From contig CALZFC010000027.1 of NCBI GenBank assembly GCA_945643635.1, positions 2,433,501 to 2,497,500 on the forward strand: a DNA stretch of 64,000 nucleotides, written 5' to 3'. The notes under the pieces are model-generated. The model made no database searches. It was not told where the DNA came from and saw nothing but the letters and a program-made list of their open reading frames with translations. The number at the start of each line of letters is the position of its first letter. Positions within the stretch are counted from its first letter, which is position 1. A program made the position numbers and the translations under genes. Shown piece by piece: positions 44,294-55,700 of this stretch. Source of the stretch: Allodiplogaster sudhausi. Taxonomy: Eukaryota; Nematoda; Chromadorea; Rhabditida; Diplogasteridae.

Positions 44294-44864
44294 CTCTTTC
44301 TCTCTCTCCAGGTCCGCGCCTTTGTGGACTTCATCTACACGGAATCCTTCGAGTCGGCCGAGAGGTGTGTTGAGGACGTCCTCGACCTCGCTGACCGTTT
44401 TGCCGTGCATCGCCTGAAGGAACGATGCGAGCGCTTCATCGCGCAATTCATCTGGATTTTTAACTTCACCAACACGGTCATCATTGCTGAAAAGCACTCG
44501 GCCAATATTCTTATGGAGGTAAAAGTCGTTAATTAATTTAAAAAGAGAAAGGCTATTGTGCCTATAAAGATAAGGTTATAAATTGCAATAGTTCACTCAG
44601 TTACTCTCTTTGTTACAGAGCGGAATTGTTAGGAAGGAAAAAATAAAGTAATTATTAGTCCATATATAGTATTTCTCAAGTAAATTATTTCTCCATATAC
44701 ATACATTTATATATATTCATTTATATTTTTAGGCCTGCATCCGCTTCATGGTGGCGCACCACAAGGCGATCATCCGCACTGCCCAGTGGCACGTGATGAA
44801 GATTGAGCGGCACATCCTGGCTAAGCAGCTCCTCGATGCTGTTGGCGAGAATACCGGCCCATAA
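42589..44864 (+). CDS. MATH-BTB protein, apparently intact, 5' exon not located
   Basis: Nematode MATH-BTB proteins act as CUL3 adaptors, the MATH domain binding substrate and the BTB domain the cullin. Exons: 42589-42639 (17 codons), 42813-42971 (53 codons, SWVLDVYPNGKREEDTGFVS), 43151-43285 (45 codons), 43354 to about 43478, from 43628 (LSDCTFTLQ), 43952-44083 (44 codons, KQILAHRCILSQHSEVFRS), 44312-44518 (69 codons, FVDFIYTESFES) and 44733-44864 (stop). Phases agree at nearly every junction. One donor (GTGGAA near 43478) is weak, and the 3' end of the exon at 43628 is placed at about 43663. MATH covers the first four exons and BTB the rest, with a BACK-like helical end. Introns at 43675-43951 and 44250-44311 are CT microsatellites ending in CCAG. 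It is the intact paralogue of the pseudogene at 30094. The start codon is upstream of 42589 and not resolved. Confidence 0.85.
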
Positions 44865-46140
44865 GCCGCTTGATCGCTCGCTCATGTCGATATCACCGTT
44901 CTAGCTTTATTTGTACCAGCTCTCAATGATTTTCTCAATGATCTTCCTTTTTCGATATCCTGCACTTTTAGAGGCAATCTCGTTTAGGCAGTTCCTTTTG
45001 ATGTCGATCATGTGTTCTTTTTTCCCTTCAGACTCTCTCCAAACCATGCAGCTCGGTTTTTTTTTCCTCTTTACCATAGTATTTTAGCCTACTCTGTCTG
45101 AGGTGCGTAGGCTGACCTTTATGTTTTGACGTGTGGCTGATTTGCAAGATCTCTAATTTTTGTGATAGGATTCATTTTTTCTGACTCTAATTCCATAGAG
45201 ATAGAACAAAGCACTCTTGTTTTGAAAAGCGGTGCCTCGTTCATATAATTTGGATCAATTGCTTACTTTTATTCTGAATCTGCCTTTATGAAAAGTCTAT
45301 TTTGCTGCAAGTCAATTTTCCTTACTTTTCAATGCCCTTTCAAGAAGGAAGGCGCACACTTTTGCATTGTACAATTTCCAGCTTCCTTATTTTTTTTTTT
45401 CGTCTACTTTATTTATGTATGTGTTTGTCAGCATATGACGTGTGCTCTTGATATATGTTTATGACATATTCTCCATGAAACGAGTATCAGTGGTATCGAT
45501 ATTAGTAAGAGATAAAGTTCTTTCTCTTGCAGCGAGATCCATAAAGTGGTTAGATCATCGTTTTCGTTGAAAGACTGTTGTTTGATCAATGGCTCTGTTC
45601 AACGCATTTCTATAAATTTTCTCATTTCTATCACAGCCGCAGATTCTTCACCTCTTTAATCTCTCTCTCTCTCTGTGTCTTTCTTTCTCTCTCTCTCTCT
45701 CTCCCTCTTTGATCCCTTTGATGTGATAGGTGACAGACCTAAAACCAAGACTCTATCCTTTGGGATGACCCATGCTGAAACAAGTTGAACAGAAAACTTT
45801 CCTTTCCCTTTTTCATCTCTGCAACAACAACGCTCTCAATGCCGGCATCCAAAGAGGCTACAGTCTCCTACTCGTTGAATCCATTCTCATCTTGCTGTTC
45901 GTGCATTCTCAGCGGCTCAGTCGAAATCTACTACCAAACCATCACTACTTTCTGATGCTCTTGAGATTCAGGGATTTGAGTTTAGAAGATATTTATATTT
46001 TATTTTTCAAGGTTTACGCTGATTGTAATGCTTGTGTTTGATTTGAAATGAAATATTTTTGCTTTATTTCAGATTAATTTTTAATAAGAAAAAAAAGACC
46101 TCGAAGAATATTATTTACACATGAATTTCTAGAAAGGAGC
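44865..46140. other. Intergenic: decayed copy of the 53-kb unit
   Basis: 45235-45400 is a dispersed repeat related to 18990-19160. 45640-46040 parallels 53150-53560, including the ATGACCCAxGCTGAA start at 45764. Here a TGA occurs after six codons, so the small membrane-protein frame is broken in this copy. Confidence 0.6.
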
Positions 46141-46461
46141 GATGGCCACAAGCGAGAAGAGGAAGGCGGAGAAAAGGACGAGGAGGAATTCGTTGTCCGA
46201 ACATTATCACGATTTTAAAATATACAGACAGAAAATCAGATGGAAAAGGTGGAGAGCCATATTTTTTCACCTGCAGTTCAATTTATCGTTGTACTGTTTA
46301 AAAAATCTTGCTATCGAGAAGAAGAAAAATCAGTTTGCTCCATATTTTTTTCATTCTCTTTTTTTTTTCAAACCTCACTAGGAGTCGTTTTGGTCTATTC
46401 CCCTTTGGTTGTCGTAGGTGCATGCAAAAAGTTGGGGTGACGGCTCTAAGAGTACACCTGA

Positions 46462-47218
46462 AGTCCCTCCCATCTGGCCACCTATCTCCACCATCGTATT
46501 CTGGAGGTTCTCCAGGCTTCTTTCCGGATGTCCTTCCTCCCAAAATTCGTTTTGAATGTTACCACCGGGCTAGCTTTCGACCATCCACTGGAAGCTACTT
46601 GGCTTCTCTTTGAAGCCATTCGCATCCTCGCAAGACAACGGAGTAGGAAGGTGGTAGGCAAGGAACAACCGATGGATTTCGTTAAGACGAAAGACTTCTA
46701 AGCTAGCTGTCATTTATAGTGTTAGAATAAGTGGAACACTTTACCTTATCCGTAACTATGGCTTTCTTTATTCCGTCTGGGAAAAACTTTGATGATGTAC
46801 AGAACATTCTGGTACATATGTACATAGATCTGAAGAGTTCATTTACATAAAGAAGGCAATAGGTATGTTTGAGCGCATTAATGTTCCTTGTTGCCGTGCA
46901 AGGCCAGCGAACGTTATCAACTTGAACCGTCTCGAGACGCTTGCCATCCAGGTACCTAAAACAAAATCTTATACGAAAGTTACACAAATAATCATATGTT
47001 TCATTTTTTTTTCAACAGAATTTATGAAATATTTTATTATTGTTACTGCGCTGTCCCAAGAAGACATACAACCCCTTTCATCTTACGAGTGAATGTTAAA
47101 TGACCGACCAGTGGAAGTCGAGCTCCATGATGTTCTCTGCGACGAATCTTTCATTTCTCATCTGCTCCGGTGCATTCGCATTCGCTATGTGTGCTACTCC
47201 GATATGGCAAGTAGCTGA
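46462..47218 (+). other. Two candidate coding exons, unknown protein
   Basis: 46462-46701 is open for 79 codons and looks protein-like (SFLPKFVLNVTTGLAFDHPL, then WLLFEAIRILARQRSRKVV). 47099-47218 is open for 39 codons (VEVELHDVLCDESFISHLL). Both end in stop codons, so they cannot both be internal exons of one transcript as read. They may be relics of duplicated genes. The end of the second lies in the inverted repeat 47188-47286/48028-48116. No family recognised. Confidence 0.3.
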
Positions 47219-48116
47219 AACAACCTCTTTAACATGATGAAGAAAAATTTTAAGTGTATATTTGGAAAGAATTGAACAGTTTTTCTTACAAGAGAACCAA
47301 CACTTATAGGGGATCGCTTTGAGAATGCTTGCAGAAGCGAGTACAAATCTGTCTGGGCATCGGTCGTACTTCTCTGATTTAGTTTAATTTATAACGACAT
47401 CCACATCCTGAATTCACACCTACATAGTAGCGCTTTTGAACGCATTTTACTTCAAAATATATAATATATATATTTATTCGCATACATGATGGTACTTAGT
47501 GCGAGAACATTACAATGGCATGGATGCACTTATATGTAAAGCTAAAGACAATGACAGAACAAAATGCAAAACGAAGGAAAAGAAAAGAAAAGAAAATTAA
47601 GAGAGAAAAGGAAAAACGAGAAAGAATAAAGGGAGAAGAAAACAGGCAAATGGAATGTATGATGACAAACAAATTATTTGCGAACAATTAAAGCGTTGTT
47701 TTTAAATGAATCAAAAGAGAGAGAAAAATCGCAATCGGATAGACCATTAAGCACCTTGAATGTTTTATGAACAATTGAATTTTTAAGAGTATTGTCACTA
47801 GCCTTAAAAGTTGGATACAGCTTGAAAGATCTACCCCTGGTTCGGGAGGGAACAAAGTTGAAAAATACTGATAAAGGCAAGTCAGAGTGACCAGAACATA
47901 GCGAGATTTTATAACATGCAATTTTCTGCGAAGTGTGAGCGATTGGAGGGAGAATTTGGAGCATGCATTTTCATATGACGAGAACTTAAATCGACAGCAT
48001 GCATACAGACGTCTAAAAAAAAAATAAAACTGTTCAATTCTTTCCAAATATACAATTAAAATTTTTCTTCATCATGTTAAAGAGGATGTTACAGCTACTT
48101 GCCATATCGGAGTAGC
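47188..48116. repeat. Inverted repeat of about 95 bp flanking a LINE fragment
   Basis: Arms at 47188-47286 and 48028-48116 are near-perfect reverse complements (GCTACTCCGATATGGCAAGT ... TTGAACAG). About 740 bp lie between them, including the LINE remnant. Confidence 0.75.
47660..48047 (-). mobile_element. Non-LTR retrotransposon (LINE) remnant, ORF2 C-terminal end
   Basis: Minus-strand frame reading SRTRGRSFKLYPTFKAS, then VLNGLSDCDFSLSFDSFKNN. This resembles the region after the reverse transcriptase palm in many animal LINE ORF2 proteins. Truncated on both sides; no catalytic motif is present. Confidence 0.55.
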
Positions 48117-48119
48117 ATC

Positions 48120-49290
48120 AGTCCAATACACTTCAACATCGGTTTCATCGGTTTTTTCCCCTGCATTTCCGAAGGAATGGTAGTTTTCTATCGCCCCACA
48201 ACACTCGCATTTCATCTCCTTTCACAGTAGGTAACAGCTAAATGCTGTGAATATTCTCTAATCCAGAGTTTGGACAAGACCTCCGTCGCACTGTTAAATG
48301 TTAGCGAGATAAAATGAGTGATGAGGAGAAAGAGAGAATGAGAGGGAGTGTGAGAGTAAGAGAGACAGTGATGAAGAGAGAGAGAAAAGCAGAGCAAAAA
48401 TCATGCAGGTTGTCCAACTATTCCCGCCTTGCATCATAGAATATTCTTCCTTTTGCCGCTTCCTCTTCCATCCCCCACACAAGGACAATGGTGCAAAAGA
48501 GTTTATGGTTGAAGCCTCTTATAGAGTACCCTCCACTCCGCCAATGACAATTCTTAACCATCGCTATTGCAATGACTTAGTTGTTAAGTAATGGAATCAA
48601 TAGAAGTAATGATAATAAGCCGTCCTCTCTGAGTCAACGTACCTCAGATGTCTCAGACTGCCTTGGAGAGCATGTTCAAGAGCACCCGTTATCCTTCGCA
48701 TCTTGGAAAGACTCGCATTCGCTTTCTCCTTGCAACTCACTGAGACGCAGGTATGCCACATCTTCTCAGTTGGAGCTCTCTTTTTGTAAGACAATAAATT
48801 CTGTCCATTTTAGTACGAGGCATTCTTGCTAATTGACGCCAGAAGAGTCTTGTCAATTCGAAAGCAATCATATGTAAATGGAGAGAACAACTCTGCAAGG
48901 GAAGTGACAAGATTGAAGGAGAAGAGTCAGGAAGCCTCCATTAGCAAGGGTGTTCATCCGAGCGTGCACCACGTTCTCAGGCATCAAAGTAGAAGCTCGC
49001 AAATTTAGTAGAATTTTGCATTTGATTCATTATAAAAATTTCAGCAAACCGAGCAATTTGAGAGCAAAATACAATCTTATCTTGCCGTGGTGAAGTTTAT
49101 ATTTCGAAAGGCGAAGATGGAAGGTTGAAAGGTGACTAATCGGCCACCAGATGACCGAAAAGTTTGTGTTTATCGAAGAACACTCCTTTGGTTCTAGAAA
49201 AAGATGAAGCAGAGATGTACGATGAGTATTCGACAATCACATTACCGTCCAATTTGTGTTTATTGAAGAGAACACCCTCGGGCCCAACAA
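48120..49290 (-). repeat. Dispersed repeat R, inverted long copy
   Basis: Reverse complement of most of 28328-29560, including the exon-like block, the GA (CT) tract and the region around CCAACTGAGAAGATGTGGC. Its left-most part extends into the first arm of the palindrome 48869-50526. Confidence 0.7.
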
Positions 49291-50522
49291 AAAAGAAGAG
49301 ACTGAGTCAACCGTCAATTCATTAAAACAAGTGTCCAGAGGATTAAGAGAACCTGGTCTTACAATTTGCACCGTTCAGGATCTTGAAAACGAAATTCATC
49401 TTATGGAGAACACCGATCCGTTTGGAACTCATTTAAAAATCCTAAATTATTATTCTACATTTAATATTCAGCAACTCAAAATGGCAGATCACTGCTGATG
49501 GACTATGATCTGTTGATGACCAGCATGGGAATTGATGTCAGAGTATATAAATTAAAATTATTTTTTTGAATGATCGCAAGTTTTACTTATTATTGAAGAA
49601 AGAACATCTTTTATGCGATAACATCCAATTTTTGTGAAACTCAAGCAATGGGAGTAGTAGACAATTCAGCAAAAAGTTAGAAAAGTAAGAGAAAGTAAAA
49701 TGTGCTATCTTTGAAGTTCATATTTTTTTGTGATAGCCGTCTCTAATACGTATTGTTAGCATGTAATTCATGTAAAAATACAATTATTATTTTTAAATCA
49801 GGGCTCTTAAAGTTTTCCTTCAAGTATCATAGATATATGTCGTTCCGTTGATATCGCTTATCTGCAATTCCCATGCTGGTCATCAACAGATCATAGTCCA
49901 TCAGCAGTGATCTGCCATTTTGAGTTGCTGAATATTAAATGTAGAATATTAATTTAGGATTTTTAAATGAGTTCCAAACGGATCGGTGTTCTCCATAAGA
50001 TGAATTTCGTTTTCAAGATCCTGAACGGTGCAAATTGTAAGACCAGGTTCTCTTAATCCTCTGGACACTTGTTTTAATGAATTGACGGTTGACTCAGTCT
50101 CTTCTTTTTTGTTGGGCCCGAGGGTGTTCTCTTCAATAAACACAAATTAGACGGTAATGTGATTGCCGAATACTCATCGTCCATCTCTGCTTCATCTTTT
50201 TCTAGAGCCAAAGGAGTGTTCTTCGATAAGGACAAACTTTTCGGTCATCTGGTGGCCGATTAGTCACCTTTCAACCTTCCATCTACGCATTTCGAAATAT
50301 AAACTTCACCACGGCAAGATAAGATTGTATTTTGCTCTCAAATTGCTCGGTTTGCTGAAATTTTTATAATGAATCAAATGCAAAATTCGACTTAATTTGC
50401 GAGCTTCTACTTTGATGCCTGAGAACGTGGTGCACGCTCGGATGAACACCCTTGCTAATGGAGGCTTCCCGACTCTTCTCCTTCAATCTTGTCACTTCCC
50501 TTGCAGAGTTGTTCTCTCCATT

Positions 50523-50526
<4 letters not shown>
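48869..50526. repeat. Long palindrome 1 (about 665-bp arms, about 330-bp spacer)
   Basis: Left arm about 48869-49535, right arm about 49867-50526, near-perfect reverse complements. The same 64-residue frame (containing ENTLGPNKKEETESTV) appears once on each strand at 49256 and 50143. The right arm runs directly into the TA microsatellite. The arms are made of repeat R plus unique sequence. Confidence 0.85.
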
Positions 50527-50621
<95 letters not shown>

Positions 50622-50628
50622 CTATATA
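50526..50628. repeat. (TA)n microsatellite
   Basis: About 100 bp of nearly perfect TA. It appears to be an expansion of the TA-rich end of the last BTB intron, since it is followed by the BTB last-exon acceptor. Confidence 0.95.
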
Positions 50629-50636
50629 TCTTTAAG

Positions 50637-50681
50637 GCCTGCATCAGCATCCTGATCGCGCACCACAAGACGCTGTTCCAC
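50637..50681 (+). pseudogene. BTB last-exon fragment, truncated
   Basis: Encodes ACISILIAHHKTLFH and is then cut abruptly at 50681, where the foldback arm starts. It is identical over this length to the copy at 52815. Confidence 0.8.
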
Positions 50682-52707
50682 TATAAGAATGGGCAGTACA
50701 TGATTAATTTTATTCTCCTGAACCTTCAGCATCTCAGGCCGAGTGCATGTATCACGAGCTGAAGGCAGGCAGCATGTAAAAGCATGTGATTAAATATCGA
50801 TTAGACCAAAAACTTATTGCAGATATGTCTTAGAACCCATCTAAACCATTTCTCCAATAAAAGCTACCCGAATATCGAAGCAATAACCCATTTAATCCAG
50901 CACGCCTAAATGTGCAACTCGGGTGATTTGCGTTATTGATTTTTTTCAGGCTCTGTTGTATATCAATCAAAACAATATTTTGTTACTAAAGATCTGACAT
51001 CATAAAGAAGCAACCCTGAAAATTTTATTTACTTTCGTTCTCTATTTAGGAAAATATGCCCGAAAAACCAAAAGTTGATAGACTTTTTGGCGGTACTGAA
51101 TACCCCGCCAAAAAGTCTATCACCGCCAAAAAGTCTATCAACTTTTCGTTTTTCGGGCATATTTTCTTTCATAGTGTACGAAAGTAAATAAAATTTTCAG
51201 GGTTGCTTCTTTATGATGTCAGATCTTTAGTAACAAAATATTGTTTTGATTGATCCACAACAGAGCCCGAAAAAAATCAATAACGCAAATCACCCGAGTT
51301 GCACATTTAGGCGTGCTGGATTAAATGGGTTATTGCTTCGATATTCGGGTAGCTTTTATTGGAGAAATGGTTTAGATGGGTTTTAAGACATATCTGCAAT
51401 AAGTTTTTGGTCTAATCGATATTTAACCACATGCCTTTACATGCTGCCTGCCTTCAGCTCGTGATACATGCACTCGGCCTGAGATGCTGAAGGTTCAGGA
51501 GAATAAAATTAATCATGTACTACCCATTCTTACAGTAATAATGAGGTCCATATATTCAGAGGTGATAAGCGAACAAATTCAGATGGTTGCTTGGTTTGTG
51601 GAAATTAGATTCTAACTATTTATGCACACTTTGACTACCACTGTCAACTTTCGCCTGCTACCAAGACATACTTAAAGTGCTGCTGTTCAGGGGTCCGTGT
51701 TTCAAAAAGGGTTTCACTTGTCTAAAATGATTCTTTATATACTTTTCTGTATTCTGCAGCTTTATTTCATCCATGGCTTCATGAGACCATAAGGGACAGA
51801 CGATCATTTGAATGTACCCTGGCATTGAGTAGTGCAGTGTAGTGACAGCTGTCTGTTATAGATCAATTACAACATTAAAATGGCTAAATGGAATTTAGAC
51901 TATTGCAGAACACTCTGTTTTATAGATTAAAGTGATATTTGACTCTATTTAAAACTTCTCGGGATTATATTCCTACCTTATACGGCACCGCACCACTCAA
52001 CGCCAGGGTACATTCAAATTATCTACCCCTCCCTATGTAGGCATCATGAAGCCAGGCATGAAATAAAGCTGCAAAAGATAGCGAAGCCTATGAACTATCA
52101 TTATAGGTAGGTAAAAGCGTTTTACAAACAAGGACACCTGCACAGCATCGCTTTTAGCACTTCAGCGTTGTATACCGAAGTTGACAGTGGTAGTCAAAGT
52201 GTGCATAAATAGTTAGAATCTAATTTCCACAGGCCAAGCAACCATCTGAATTTGTTCGCTTAACACCCCTGAATATATGGACCTCATTATTACTATAAGA
52301 ATGGGCAGTACATGATTAATTTTATTCTCCTGAACCTTCAGCATCTCAGGCCGAGTGCATGTATCACGAGCTGAAGGCAGGCAGCATGTAAAAGCATGTG
52401 ATTAAATATCGATTAGACCAAAAACTTATTGCAGATATGTCTTAGAACCCATCTAAACCATTTCTCCAATAAAAGCTACCCGAATATCGAAGCAATAACC
52501 CATTTAATCCAGCACGCCTAAATGTGCAACTCGGGTGATTTGCGTTATTGATTTTTTTCAGGCTCTGTTGTATATCAATCAAAACAATATTTTGTTACTA
52601 AAGATCTGACATCATAAAGAAGCAACCCTGAAAATTTTATTTACTTTCGTTCTCTATTTAGGAAAATATGCCCGAAAAACCAAAAGTTGATAGACTTTTT
52701 GGCGGTA
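50682..52707. mobile_element. Foldback-type element: arm A plus inverted arms B and C
   Basis: Arm A (about 50682-51096) is repeated in inverse as B (about 51121-51540) and again forward as C (about 52290-52707). Beyond B and C the pairing continues inward to about 51840 and 51980. So 51121-52707 is an almost complete hairpin with arms of about 720 bp. Outer ends read GCCAAAAAGTCTATCAACTTTT. A and B face each other over about 25 bp, forming a second hairpin. No transposase frame. Class unknown; could be foldback/Tc-like. Confidence 0.8.

Positions 52708-52709
<2 letters not shown>

Positions 52710-52798
<89 letters not shown>
52710..52798. repeat. (TA)n microsatellite, second copy
   Basis: About 90 bp TA run between foldback arm C and the second BTB exon copy. 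Same context as 50526-50628. Confidence 0.95.
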
Positions 52799-52799
<1 letters not shown>

Positions 52800-52814
52800 C
52801 TATATATCTTTAAG

Positions 52815-52951
52815 GCCTGCATCAGCATCCTGATCGCGCACCACAAGACGCTGTTCCACTCCTCCAGTGGCTGAAGAAGGAGCACCCTGAACTGGCCTTC
52901 AAGATCCTTGAGGAGGCGGCTGCCGCGAAAATCGGAGAAGGCCCGGAGTGA
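52815..52951 (+). pseudogene. BTB last-exon copy with frameshift
   Basis: Starts ACISILIAHHKTLFH. It then loses one base relative to the intact paralogue before the QW position, and continues in another frame as LKKEHPELAFKILEEAAA to TGA at 52951. No upstream BTB exons are present, only TA repeat and the foldback element. Confidence 0.75.
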
Positions 52952-53308
52952 ACAATTCTTATCATTGCTGATAAAGAACTAAGGAGTAAAGTTTATCCAG
53001 AAAGAATTATCCACAAAGTTGTTGAAGCAAGATTAAGCAAGCTATTCAATTCCAGTGAACACTTGTTGTAATGTATCCTCATTGTAAAACTGTTACTTGA
53101 TAAATGGCTCTGCTCTGTGCATTTCTCTCAATTTTCTCATTTCTATCACAGCCGCAGATCTCTCACCTCATTAATCTTATCCACCTGAGGGAGTGGCGTC
53201 TCTTTCTCTCTTTCTCTCTCCCTCGCTCTTTCTCTCCCTCTCTCTCCGCTCTTTGAACTCTTTGATGTGATAGCTGATAGAGCTAACACCACGAATCTAA
53301 CCATTGGG

Positions 53309-53551
53309 ATGACCCAGGCTGAAGCTCAATCTGAAGATGAAGCAGCTCCTTCCATCGTTGACCTCTGCAACGATGTTGCTCTCTGTGACGTCATCCAAAG
53401 ATTCGGCTACATTCTCGGACTCGCTGTGTCCATTCTCATGTTGGCGTTCGCGCATTCTCCAAGGCTCTGTCGACATCTTCTACCAAACGATCACTACTTT
53501 ACGATGCTCTTGAGATGGAGGGGTTCACTTTTGCATTCTTTGTTATTGTAA
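53309..53551 (+). CDS. Small single-pass membrane protein or exon, unknown
   Basis: An 80-residue frame from an ATG at 53309: an acidic N-terminus (MTQAEAQSEDEAAPSIVDLC), a hydrophobic segment (FGYILGLAVSILMLAF) and a basic/aromatic tail. A broken relative lies at 45764 with an early stop, in the same context downstream of a BTB last exon. The pair therefore descends from one duplicated unit. Family unknown; it could also be a first exon of a larger gene such as the one at 54168. Confidence 0.4.
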   Translation: MTQAEAQSEDEAAPSIVDLCNDVALCDVIQRFGYILGLAVSILMLAFAHSPRLCRHLLPNDHYFTMLLRWRGSLLHSLLL

Positions 53552-54167
53552 AAGACGTAGATTTATATTTTTTTTTCTAGCTTTCCACTTATTCCTGTGC
53601 TTCTATTTGATTTGAAATGCTTAAAGGAAGTATCCGACGAAAGAATACCGTATCTAATAAAATTACGTTTCAAACTGTGCTAAACTCCCAACTGGATGAG
53701 CCTTTTTTGAGCGCCCGCTACAAAATTTCAAATATGAAACGTATGTGTGTCTAACCTCTCTCGACTTCTTTCATTGTCTCGCTTTTCTCTAACGTCTGTA
53801 TCTCTCATCCCTTGGTGAAAATGGGGTGCTAAGTGGGCAAGACAGTCAGAGACTGCCTCTTCTTCCCACCCGTTGGCACTCCTTGCTTGGATTTGAGCAT
53901 ACACCGGGTGCATCGACAGAGACGTTTTCTACCGTATTCCAAAAAACAAATGCAAATTTCTGGCTAAATACTGACTTTCGTAAAGCGGGATCACCTCTAA
54001 TCGATCTTTTAGGCCAGATTTGATCATATAGGAATATAAAAGAAGAAGTTATTTTTTCGTCGGATACTTCCTTTAATGTTCTTCTTTATTTCAGCTAAAT
54101 TTTCTTTAAAAAAAAGGGAAATAAACAAGAAGTAAAATATATTTCTTGAGCGCTGTGCGCTGCTCTA
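53552..54167. other. Intergenic repeat-containing spacer
   Basis: 53690-54080 is related to 15895-16140 (dispersed repeat). No further coding signal. Confidence 0.5.
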
Positions 54168-55397
54168 ATGGCCAGCAGCCATCTTCTAAAAAGGCTCGCC
54201 TGCCCGACCGGAGAAGTTGCCATTCTAATCGGCGGCGTCCTCTTCGCAGCAGTCATGTGTACTCTTCCCATCTTTCCTCTTCTCTTCTCTTCTCTCCATG
54301 TATCCAATACATTTAGAGTCGAGAAAGCCGAGGTTACTTTAAAAATAATTTTATCCTAACTGCCTTGGAAACAGCTATGTATATACTGAGTATGTAAAAT
54401 CAATTAACTTGGTTAGGGCAAAAGCATAGAATATAATTAGGTTAGAGATGGCAAACTAATTTTACAATAATTGAAACACTATTGTGATACATAATCGGTA
54501 CAAACTTCATACTAGAAGCTGAAGTCACTCGTTCCCTTGGCTGGCGCCATGATAGCTGGCGTGCTCGTCGGCCTGCAGTTACCTCACTTTTGGCAAGCTA
54601 CCAGCGGCGAGGCTGCCATCGTGCATGCCGTGCATGGATGTGAAGTCTTCTTCGCGCCGATTTTGGCTCGTTTTTTTCTTCTTCTTAATTTTCAAAATTT
54701 GAATATTCCCGCCTTTTTTATATAACCTAGAAATATGTAAATTTCCAATCCATTTCCCCATAAACATATTTTTAGTGGATTCCACTCCTGACAGATGTCA
54801 TCGAGATCCTTCTCGCCTTCTTTGCACTTCTCGCCCTTCTCATTTCCATCACCGTAAGGCTTCTACGCGTTAGAGGGAATTATCTTCCTTTAATTAATAT
54901 TTTTTAAATTACTCAAGAGTTTAATTAGCATAAATTAGCTTCTTCTTTAAGCAATCGACATCACGGCTCAGCAACCTCTGGCTGAGTGTTGCGCTGGTCG
55001 AGTGCATAGGCGTGTGCTGCTTATGCATACGACACTTCTATGCCTTTTCTGACAACTCTCCGCAAGAGCAGCAGGTTCTCGCTCTGTATTTCTTTTTTTT
55101 AAACAACCATAACTCCCAGTTTTTCTTCTTTTATTCTTTTTTTTATGTAACCCAGAAGGAGTCTTCAATTTTTCTAACAAGAAACAAAAAAAGAAGCAAA
55201 TTGCTTCACATCTTATAATTAGCAAAAGATGCAAAAAGAGAGTGAGAATGCTGATTTTCAACCATAAGTTTCTCATTCAGATTGTCTTCAGTCTTCTTAC
55301 GAACTGGCTGATGGCCTTCGGCTCTCTTCTTACGGTCTTCGTACATTTAGGGTTTTATTTCATTCAAACAGTTGTCTTAAACTATTTGATCTCATAA
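54168..55397 (+). CDS. Multi-pass membrane protein, unknown family
   Basis: Five exons read by eye. 54168 to about 54330 starts MASSHLLKRL, with the first hydrophobic helix in VAILIGGVLFAAVMCTLPIF. About 54515-54670 contains LAGAMIAGVLVGLQL. About 54775-54852 contains IEILLAFFALLALLISIT. About 54955-55074 contains VALVECIGVCCLCIR. About 55280-55397 contains LTNWLMAFGSLLTVFVHLGF and ends YLIS with TAA at 55395-55397. Each exon carries one or more transmembrane segments, giving about six in all. Frames join across plausible donors (GTTACT, GTAAGG, GTTCTC). No family motif recognised; topology and role unknown. There is no sign of a signal peptide distinct from helix 1. Confidence 0.62.
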
Positions 55398-55555
55398 ATG
55401 TCTCTACATTTTCTCAACAACCTTCTACCATCTTGATGTGTTAAAAAATTAGTTTACAATTTTGGTATAAAATATGTTACTTCATTTTATCAAGGGGCTG
55501 CGCCACCTTGAAACCTCGCAAATTTGGTTAATCAATTATGGATGAGCGTCACACG

Positions 55556-55700
55556 CAGGGATGTCCAAAACCAAGCCCGGGCCGGGCCGGGCCCGTGGGG
55601 TAAGCGGGCCGGGCCGGGCCGGGCCCCACCTTCAAAATCTCGGCCCGGGCCTGCCAAATTAGCAACGGGCCGGGCCCTCGGCTCGCTTTGGACATCCCTG
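55556..55700. mobile_element. GGGCC-rich hAT-type MITE, copy 3 (distinct ends)
   Basis: 145 bp with perfect 14-bp inverted ends CAGGGATGTCCAAA/TTTGGACATCCCTG and a perfect 8-bp target duplication GTCACACG (55548-55555 and 55701-55708). The interior is almost wholly GGGCC/GGCCC units. Its ends differ from those of the 11528 and 20076 copies, so it is a second subfamily with a similar GGGCC core. Confidence 0.92.

Noticed and set aside
50526..50655. Tyr-Ile repeat protein frame
   Set aside because: Pure translation of the TA microsatellite.
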